From Prorocentrum cordatum (taxonomy: Eukaryota > Sar > Dinophyceae > Prorocentrales > Prorocentraceae): a stretch of 64,000 nucleotides of DNA. Where the stretch lies: the NCBI GenBank assembly GCA_963575745.1, contig CAUYUJ010000148.1, forward strand, positions 534,344 through 598,343. The letters are read 5' to 3'. Made by a program: the position numbers and the translations under genes. Of this stretch, positions 56,280 through 64,000 are shown piece by piece. The notes beneath the pieces were generated by a model. The model had not been told where the DNA came from. It did not search any database and saw only the letters and a list, made by a program, of their open reading frames with translations. Each line of letters starts with the position of its first letter. Position 1 is the stretch's first letter.

Positions 56280-56905
56280 TTTCCTTCTGGGTGCGGCCTC
56301 TCAGGCTCCCCAGAGCGCGCTCAGAGTGCCCCAAGAGGCCCCCAAGACTGCCCAAGAGGCCCCCGAGACGCCCAAAGAGCGCTCGAAGACGCCGAAGATG
56401 ACCCCAAGACGGCCCAAAAGGCCCCCAAGACAGCCCAAGAGGCCTCCAAGACGCCCCAAGAGCCTTCCAAGAGGCCTCCGAAGAGAGCCCCAAGAGGCCA
56501 AAATCGTTGATTTTCATTTGTTTTTTCTATGTTTTTTGTGTTCTGGCTTTTTCGGCTTCCGGACGCTCCAAGACGGCCCAAGAGGCCCCCAAGACCGCTC
56601 CAAGACGGCCCACGAAGCTCCCAAGACGGCGCCGAAACGACCCAAGAGAGCCCTCAAGACGGCCCAAGTGCCGCCCAAGACGGACCAAGAGGCCCCAAGA
56701 CGGGCCCAAGAGGGACTCAGGAGGGATACCGAGAACTCAAAAATGGAGCCCTCCGTCCCAGAAGGCGCCCAGGAGGTCCCAAAGAGGCCCCAAGAGGCCT
56801 CCAAGAGGCCCCAAGATGTCGCCAAGAGGCCCCAGGAGACTCCCAGGAGGCCCAAAAGAAGCCCCAGAAGGCTTCAAACATGTCTCCCAGGCGCCCCCGA
56901 ACGGC
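56280..56905. repeat. Tandem repeats of CCCAAGAGGCCCCCAAGAC
   Basis: About 600 bp of 12- to 30-bp units GCCCAAGAGGCC and CCCAAGACGG, interrupted near 56510-56570 by an AT-rich TTTTTTCTATGTTTTTTGTG stretch. The 309-codon + frame through it is periodic in its first 200 codons and is not accepted. The segment 56906-57336 has no recognised feature. Confidence 0.8.
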
Positions 56906-57336
56906 CTCTCAACAGACCCCAAGAGGCCCCCCAAAGAAGCATCTTGACGACGACTCTATTTCGCCCCATCGAGAGACGACCCCCAGGGAACTGCTTCACC
57001 ATCAAAACTCCCCACGCAACGCGTCCGAACGACACCCGCCCCCAAGAGCGCAACATGGGCAACGAACACGCAGACAAAAACCAGCGATGCCATATCACGG
57101 GCCGGCGGAATGAGCGAAGCGATTCAATAAGGCAACTGGCCTGGGCATCGCTTCAGGGTCTGCGTCGCCCGTTTCCCGTCAGCTCTCTTCAGCAGCGTTT
57201 CTGACTGAGCTGGTGGAGATGCGTTATTGGTCTGCGGGTTCGCGAAGCAAGTCGAAAGCCATCCGATCACTAGCCGGGCCGCGACTAGGCAGCAAGAAAA
57301 GAAAGGGGCAAGCGAAGCGAGCGCGCGGGCAGCCCC

Positions 57337-57693
57337 TCAGAAGGAGCACCAGGAGCGGCACTCCCAACCTGGTGGCGTGGAAATCCTGGTGGCGCCATCA
57401 AGTAAGCGCAGCCAGAATGGCGCGGCGGAGCGACCATGAACACGCAGAGGTCGATCGCCCGGTGTGAGTCGGCATAAGGACCGACAAAAACGAGCAGGTC
57501 CGACAAGCACTCCAAAGCAACATCCGTGCCGGAGGTGACGCAACAGCATCGCGTCGGCGCCCGAGTGAAGAGGGGGCAGCGTCGTCACAGGCAGGACTGC
57601 AAACGGCAGATCCTCTTGTATGTACACCCGGTGGCAAAGGTCGAAAGCGAAGCCCACGTAGGAAGCAGCCGACGGGCGCCCAGACCCACACAT
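57337..57693 (-). other. Open frame of uncertain status
   Basis: This 118-codon minus-strand frame contains SYVGFAFDLCHRVYIQEDLP and DAMLLRHLRHGCCFGVLVG, with protein-like composition. It lies just downstream of the broken ORF at 57868-58971 on the same strand. No family recognised. Confidence 0.25.
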
Positions 57694-57867
57694 GCCGAAT
57701 TCCTTGCACCGAAGAGGACGACACCGTAGCGAGACCCCACGGAACCCAAACGGTCACCTGTGGAGGCTGGCACCACGCAGGAGCAGGCCAGGGGTCACCT
57801 GGCCACCCATCCCCAGCGTGGTCATGAATGGAATTCGAGGCGAGACCTCACGGAACCCTGGGTTCGC

Positions 57868-58971
57868 TCAATATCCCCCGATGGGCTCGTCGTCTTTGAT
57901 TCGGAGCGCAAGGTGTTGATGCTCACCGAGCGCTAGAGTGGCGTATCCAACCAGTGCCTGAGTGGCCCATGCCCGTTCGGTGGTGGTCATGCCGCGATCG
58001 TCGCGACCTCGTTGGACATAAAGCTGATCGTTGGACTCAACCTGGTCCGCGACGAGCATTACGATGTGTTGAAGCCATGCGATCGCAGCTGTTTGCAGTC
58101 CAAGCTGGGTCAAGTGACGGTACGCAGAGGATCTTTGTTGAGCAGGCTGGCTGCGCGTTCCTGCGCTCCCGCCCATGGTTGGGGCGAGCGCGGCCTGTGC
58201 GTGAAGCGACGCGAGTGCTGCGTGGAGTCAAGCGGCAAGCCGTCCGTGCAGCTTGCCTTGCGAGATCAGGTTGCGCATCGCGCTGCAGATGCCGGTGGCC
58301 CACTCAGTGCTTGCTGCGCAGAGAAAAGCGAGTTTGTCATCGGCAAGGCGCAGGTGGCTCTCAGTCGAAGCGCGGTTGGCAGTCGAAACGAGGTCCGCCC
58401 ATGCCCCCAACAATTCGCAGACTAGCCATGTTGGGGAGTCTGCGGCGTTGTGTAGGTCCTGGTAGAGGTGGCCGGTGAAGGGAGCAAACCGTTGAGCTGC
58501 GTGGGCATGAGGGAGGAGGATCTCGTTGGTGAGTGAGTCATTTTGTAGGAAAGGCGGGCTCTCGCCGTCGAGTTCGTCTGACAGCCAGGGGGGTGAGAAT
58601 CTCGCGCACAGCGGGCATGATCCTACAACGAGGCCAGGCGCCCTTATGCACCAATAACCACAGAAAAGGCATCGTTCGTCTGGCGTGAAACGCCTGCCGA
58701 GCTGAGGAGAGGTTGCAATGTCGTCCCAGGGCCAGATCTGCCTGTAGTCGGAGTCCTGTAGCGGAGGGGTGACGCCCGGTGCTGGAACTGCGCAACCATC
58801 GGCAAGCCATTTCGGTTGCTGGATGGCTTTCCGAGTGTCAATTGCGACGGCGCGGTCGAAGGCGCTGGATAACACTCCGTTGGCGGGGCCACCGTGGGAG
58901 CGGCGATGGCAAGCCCAGGCGCGGAGATCGCTTCGGGAAGCGAAAAACATGCACCCAAAATGCGCGCGCAC
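57868..58971 (-). pseudogene. Unknown Cys-containing protein interrupted by one stop
   Basis: One minus-strand frame reads 367 codons with a single TGA at 58228-58230. The composition is normal on both sides (LLGAWADLVSTANRAST before, LGLQTAAIAWLQHIVMLVAD after). Near the start, FGCMFFASRSDLRA and HRRSHG recall a degenerate C2H2 finger. CLFC and CPLC, 18 residues apart near residues 100-120, suggest a zinc-binding site. The frame upstream of 58971 belongs to a different reading frame, so the gene is frameshifted or spliced there. Protein identity is unknown. Confidence 0.45.
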
Positions 58972-59189
58972 CTGGGGCGAAGGAACCAGGGGAAACCTAG
59001 ATGTGCAACCCTGGCTGAACCCCCTGAAAAATTACACGTGCAACCAGGGGTGAAGGTTCCTTCCTGCGTCGAAAATACAACAAACGAGATATGCACAACC
59101 GCGCATGAAGGATGTCGAAAACCAAAACGAGTGCAACCCAGGGTGATGGCCGCGCTGTAGGGAAAAACCCGCCCCCAGGTTGCACTCGC

Positions 59190-60026
59190 AGCTGGGGTTG
59201 AAAGTTCTTGTCTCTCTGATCGTTGCGGAGGGAAGTGGGTGATAGCCTGTCTCCTTTCATGAACCAATAACTGCAGCACTTTGCCCGGTGGAGGTGCCTC
59301 ATCGCTGCTCTTCCGGGGGCGCGGCTTAAGTGGGGGGCCAGGTTGAGGGGGGTGGTCAACTCGATCGCCCCCTCGGTCTTGATTAACAGCAGCATTGCTG
59401 CCGATGTCGGAGTAGTTTGATACGCGGCACATGTTGGCGCATTGTGGGGCGCATTTCTCCAGGTCAGTGATTTCGTCGCTGTCACGGCGCGGGCATTGAT
59501 CGCTGTTGCTGATGTGGCGCGCAGTGGCAAGACGCATGGCGAGCAACTGTAATGGGCGCGGTCTGACGCCCCCCATTATTCCTTCAGGGTCTTCCTCGTT
59601 TAGCGTCCAGGGGACGTGAGTGAGGTCCATGCCCATGGGGATGTTGGGGCAGCGGTCGCACGCGGAGTCGCAGGCTGTGAGAACCTCGCGTTGACAACAT
59701 TCAGCTGATGTGCCAGCTTGCGCCGGGATGGGGTGCCCCTCTGGGTGACTCTTCCAGGCGAAGTGCGCCAGTAGTTGCAGTCGCACCGTGGCTTCGAAAG
59801 ACTTCAGCGTTTGGCCGGCGTGTCGGGGCCAGCCCTTTCGTTGGAAGGGTGTGCCATGCATCATGACTTCAACGCAGGGACCTCGTCTGCTCGCTTGGGA
59901 GAGATCCTGGCGATCGGGTCCACGCGGGGCTGCGCTGCGGGGGCCAACTCTCGGGCGGTCGTGCCAGCATTGCAATGGCTGACGTACTGGCGGAAGGTTA
60001 TGTTTGTCAGTCGCGGGTTGCTTCAA
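59190..60026 (-). CDS. Unknown Cys-rich coding segment
   Basis: The first 280 codons of a minus-strand frame include CQREVLTACDSACDRCPN, MDLTHVPWTLNEEDPEG and DLEKCAPQCANMCR, a Cys-rich pattern with normal composition. Below 59190 the frame continues but its content becomes repeat-like. A run of GCAACCAGGG-type motifs (58995-59200) could mark an intron before the 58971 frame. The product is unknown, and it may be one gene with its neighbours. Confidence 0.35.
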
Positions 60027-60550
60027 ATCTGGTGCGACGACGGAGTGGGTCGGCGCTGTGGAAGGGGGGGCACAGGGGAAGGAGAGGAACTATCGCGGCT
60101 TCTTGCTGGGTCGGAAGGGGCGCAAGGGTCCGGCATGAGTGCTTCCATCAGCGTTATGTCTGCGCGGGGGGGCAGAGGTAGGGCGACGCGCCTGGGGGGG
60201 AGATAGTGGTGGCTGCGCGGTTGGTGCTCCATCGTTTCCCATTTCCAAATCCGAGTCGCGCTCCAGATGAGCTGGCATGTCAGCGGCGACCTCCTCCTCA
60301 GTGGGGGCTGGGCGTGGAAGGCTTTGTAGAGAGTTGAGCGCTTGCTGCGCCCCGGGGAGGCTGCGTTCGGGTCGAAGGTGGCGGTGGGGGTGCAAGAAGG
60401 TGATGGCTGGGTGTCAACGTGGGCGTCGGTGTCAGGTGTACCGGGCCGTCGCGCGTCGTTGCCGTCCTGCGCGAAGTGCCGAACTTCATTAGGAGTTCGA
60501 GGAGGGGTCGCATGCCGTGTCGGTGTGGAGTTGCTGAAGGGGTCGCTGAC

Positions 60551-61144
60551 CTAACTGTGCGCAGTCCTCATCGGTGGGGCGACGAAAGGTTTTTCAAGGA
60601 TGACAGCAATCGAGGCCGCAGGGGGGGAGAGACAGGGAGCGCAGCTAACCGCTGCTTCACTGGGATATAGGGGGACAAGCGCAGTCGGCATGCTATCACG
60701 AGGAGGGAGGCGACTAACCGTCGCAGACTTCGGAGGAGCAGGAAAGGGATGGAAGGCAATCTCTTTCGGTAAGCCATCGTCTCCAGCGGCAAGACGCGGT
60801 TTCAGGGGATCACATTGATCCTCGATCGGCGTGCCCTCACCGATCTGGTCGCAGCTCCCTTTAGCCCGGTGTTTGCCAGAGGCAGAATTTCCCTGTGCGC
60901 CGTCGTCTCCAGCGACGGGATCTGATCTAACATATACTGGTTGACCTTCATCGAACCGATCTTGGATTCTGCCCGACGTGTAAATCGATGTTTGTACCCG
61001 CTGGCCGACTTCGTCCTGGGGACCATCGTTTGGTTGCTCATCGGACAGCGATAGAAGCCCCAGGTCCTGCACTAGTCCGTCACAATCTGCAGTGGTGACA
61101 CTTCCCTGGATTTCGTCTCGATCGCCGTCTGAGTTCTTTTCCAT
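60551..61144 (-). CDS. Unknown acidic protein segment
   Basis: This 197-codon minus-strand frame starts MEKNSDGDRDEIQGSV, is rich in Asp, Gly and Pro, and lacks low-complexity repeats. It could be an N-terminal exon of the locus that continues leftward through proline-rich frames (60513-60090) to 60026 and 58971. No domain was recognised. Confidence 0.35.
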   Translation of the reverse strand: MEKNSDGDRDEIQGSVTTADCDGLVQDLGLLSLSDEQPNDGPQDEVGQRVQTSIYTSGRIQDRFDEGQPVYVRSDPVAGDDGAQGNSASGKHRAKGSCDQIGEGTPIEDQCDPLKPRLAAGDDGLPKEIAFHPFPAPPKSATVSRLPPRDSMPTALVPLYPSEAAVSCAPCLSPPAASIAVILEKPFVAPPMRTAHS

Positions 61145-62029
61145 CCTGGTGGCTCTAGGGCGGCGGGATGGACAGGAGGCGCGCCGATGCCTGGCAGCAG
61201 CCCGCTATCGCACGTGACCTGGCACGGACGGGCACGGGGGGGCCGCGGCGGCCCAGGCGGTGCGTCGGGCGGCCCCTCGAGAGCGGGGGTTGCCCGCAGA
61301 CGGCTTGAGCCAGAGGGGCTACGGACCTGGTGGGGATACGCGAACCGTGAAGAATCATTCCGAACAGCGGAGGTCGCCTGTGCAGCAAGCACCTACGATT
61401 AGAATGATCATGATTGACTCTGCCAGTTACCCTTTTCCGCTGCACGCCGAGGAGACCCACGGAGGTCTCCCGAGGCCCCCAGAGGTCCACATGCGCAAGC
61501 TTCTGCAGGACTCCGAGGGTAGACCAAATTTCAAACACCAGAGCAGACCAAGCAACAAAAACTGAACCATCGATCCTCGACGCTGGCGCCGCGAACAGCG
61601 GGAGGATTGGAGGCGGCCGGGGGGTCTGAACTGGTTGGGGCCCCAGACAATCGGGCGCGAGGGGGGATGAATCCACATCCGCTCAAAATCGATCTCTGGA
61701 CCCCTCGCGGGGTCAATGATAGAGTTTTTCACCCCGGATCCGTCTCTGACGGTACCAGGACCCCAAAACGGTCCCCAGAGGCCGGAAAGTCAGAAAAACC
61801 TTCCCGAGCCCAAAACCGTCGAACCTCGCCCCCCCCCGCTCCTGCTCGCAGGAACCGGTGCTGGGCCACCCCAGGCCCGCAGCCGACTCCGACGGGAGGG
61901 TACTTCTTGCCCTTGCACTCCTTGCGGGCCTGCGGCAGGGCGGGGGCAGGAGGCGCGCACGCGCGCGCGACGCACGCCCGAGCCCAGGCCGCGGCCGTGG
62001 CGCAGGACTCTGGGGGCCCCACGGTCGAA
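61145..62029. other. Unassigned sequence
   Basis: Overlapping open frames on both strands, none with recognisable content. Confidence 0.5.
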
Positions 62030-62205
62030 GATCCTCCTCCTCCTCCTCCTCCTCCTCCTCCTCCTCCTCCTCCTCCTCCCCCCCTCCTCCTCCTCCTCCT
62101 CCTCCTCCTCCCCCTCCTCCTCCTCCTCCTCCTCCTCCTCCTCCTCCGCCTCCTTCTCCTCCTCCTCCTCCTCCTTCTCCTCCTCCTCCTCCTCCTCCTC
62201 GCTGG
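62030..62205. repeat. (CTC)n microsatellite
   Basis: About 175 bp of CCT units with rare CCC and TTC interruptions. Confidence 0.95.
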
Positions 62206-62339
62206 ACCTCTGAGATCATGTGGGGCGTCGCCCAGATGAAGGCATGGTCAGTTACAGTCGTCGTGCTGCCAGAAAGGGCGCACGATGGGGAACGAAGTCG
62301 TTGTTTCAGCGTGCCTCGCTTCAGCGTGGAGTGGACGGA

Positions 62340-62575
62340 AGATCGCCGCGTATCGCCGATGCGTCGGCGACGCGTCGGCGACGTCGGCGATGCGTCTGCG
62401 ACGTCGGCGATGCGTCGGCGACGTCGATGTGGAGAACATCGGGGTCCACATCGAGCCGCATCGACGATGTCGGCGTGGAGAGAGTTGGGCTTCACATCGA
62501 GCCGCACCGCCGAGGCACTGGCGATGCGGCGAGATCCTCCAACCCCATCTGCTCGGACCCAGTCTGGGAGGCATC
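62340..62575. mobile_element. GATGCATCGGCGATG fold-back element, copy 3
   Basis: TATCGCCGATGCGTCGGCGA, repeated GACGTCGGCGATGCG units, CACATCGAGCCGCATCGACG and an end reading CCAACCCCATCTGCTCGG. The right end aligns with the inverted complement of the 55860 terminus. The left end is degraded. Confidence 0.5.
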
Positions 62576-62764
62576 GATGACAGCATGGACAGCGTGGCCA
62601 GGAAACGCAGGTCATGGCTCGAGCAGCTTCACGCACATCCGCGCGGTCGTGCTCGGGGCGTCTCCCCAGGCTCCTGCGGCGAGCTGGGTGCAGATCGCCG
62701 CGCGCACCGCTCTCTGCGTGCTGGGGGTCGGGGTGCAAGCATGTCGATGTCTCTGTATTTGACC

Positions 62765-62802
62765 CTCTGGAGGAGGAGGAGGAGGAGGAGGAGGAGGAGG
62801 GA
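62765..62802. repeat. (GGA)n microsatellite
   Basis: GGAGGAGG run flanked on both sides by the 19-mer ATCTCTGTATTTGACCCTC-like sequence, which is present three times between 62747 and 62842. Confidence 0.85.
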
Positions 62803-63814
62803 TCTCTGTATTTGACCCTCGATGTCTCTGTATTTGACCCTCAAGGGCCTGCAGAGGGATCTCCAGGGACCTCTGGGGACGGGGGCTCTGGAAGCCGCAT
62901 CCGCAGAGGGGTCACCCAACTATAAATCATGCCCAAATCTCGGAAGCCTCCCCGCCGGTGGGCTCGAAACCTACTTCACCGAATCACGCATCCCATACAT
63001 CCGCGACCGCGCTTGGTTTGGTGCCAGTTTTCTTTCCCCGTCCGAAATAAGGATTTGCACCCCCGACGCATCGAACCAAAAAAGCGCTCATACGATTGAC
63101 CACATCAACGCATGTTGCCACCGTTTTGCCCTTTCCTCGCACGGAGCGCAGCCACAATCAAACTTCGTGCTGCACGGCGGCAAAATTCGGGCCGTGACGA
63201 CGTCGGCTTTTGCTTCTGACGCTTCGCGGATCATTCAACCTTGACCGCAACTTTCCGAAATCGCAGACGGATCTGTCTACATCAGAAGACTCTGGGCCAC
63301 TGCCGGCGTTCGACCTTGGCCGCCCGCGCTGGGCCCGCCGCCGCGTCGACGCGGCGCGAGCATGCTCTGAGAGCTCCCAAATCCAGGTCAGCAGAGGGCG
63401 GGGGAGGGGGAGTCGGCTTCTGGTGGCTCTGAAGCCTGGGTCGGCTAGAGAATCTCGGAGGGGACTGGCTGACCCCCGTTCGCCCAAGCGCTGGCACCGT
63501 GTTGCGCGAGTCCGGGCAGGAGCTTTCATGGAACCTCCAAGCGCGGCGCCCGCCCGCCCCCACCCCCTCCCCAAGAACCCCCCTTGCCCCAGGTGCCCGC
63601 CTGGGCCCCGTCCCTCCCCAGAGCGCACGCCCGAGCGCGGCGGGGGAGTCGCACAGCAGCGCAACTGGGAAAGCCGAACAGTACTTACCGAGCTGCTCCC
63701 TGGATCTCCCCCGGGGTTCGTTGTGACCGGGCCGTCGAAGCGAATCCGGCCGTGGCGGCGAGGTCCTCCTGCTAGGCCCAAGAAGGGGAAGGACGGCTAG
63801 CGGAATCGGTACCC

Positions 63815-63865
63815 GTTCCTCCTCCTCCTCCTCCTCCTCCTCCTCCTCCTCCTCCTCCTCCTCCC
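63815..63865. repeat. (CTC)n microsatellite
   Basis: An uninterrupted CCT run of about 50 bp. The rest of 62845-64000 has no recognised gene. Confidence 0.95.
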
Positions 63866-64000
63866 AGCCAAAACCACACCGAACGCCTGCCCCCCGACCT
63901 GACAAGCTGTTCGCACAGCGCCCGCTCGCCGCCCAGATGGGGCCCCCCCGAGGGCAAAAACGTGGCGAGCACGGCGCGCGGAGTCCTTCCTCCACAGTGG

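Noticed and set aside
58644-59190. C-terminal part of the 460-codon frame
   Set aside because: Below 59190 the frame loses protein-like composition, and the overlapping frame at 58971-57868 reads better.

Overview
The window looks like nuclear DNA of a photosynthetic dinoflagellate. It holds a head-to-tail array of near-identical genes all on one strand. The inferred intron has a likely non-canonical donor and an AG|G acceptor. Conserved sites upstream of the start codons suit spliced-leader trans-splicing. The array protein begins with a signal-peptide-like segment followed by an FVGS motif, the usual start of a peridinin-plastid presequence. The rest is GC-rich and dominated by simple repeats, satellites and retroelement relics. 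No bacterial operon, ribosome binding site, rRNA, tRNA or CRISPR array was seen. The genus cannot be named from this sequence.

The core is a family of ten two-exon genes on the minus strand, in two clusters: copies 1-4 (847-8215) and copies 5-10 (24705-36762). Each encodes about 202 residues: a targeting presequence, then a PDZ-like domain split by the intron, then a short C-terminal tail. Protein differences are confined to a few presequence-region positions (11, 32, 33, 35, 36, 67). Long spacers 5' of copies 1, 5 and 8 carry a (TACATC)n-like tract and a pentanucleotide satellite. Short spacers join the genes directly.

The clusters are separated by 16 kb (8584-24599) without array genes. 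Cluster A stops and cluster B resumes at the same point of one spacer, so this looks like a large insertion into the array, or an assembly join. The block is a mosaic of minisatellites, CCT tracts, a dispersed family with a TTG/CAA core, and one coherent 236-codon ORF.

From 36.8 to 42.7 kb lies a decayed LINE-type retrotransposon on the minus strand. Its reverse transcriptase motifs are spread over several frames, and an upstream ORF-like region may be its first ORF. From 43 to 57 kb there are microsatellites, tandem repeats of about 200 bp and short fold-back elements, with no confident gene. From 57.3 to 61.1 kb a second minus-strand stretch has protein-like composition in several frames, including a 367-codon frame broken by a single stop. 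The last 3 kb is repeats and unassigned sequence.
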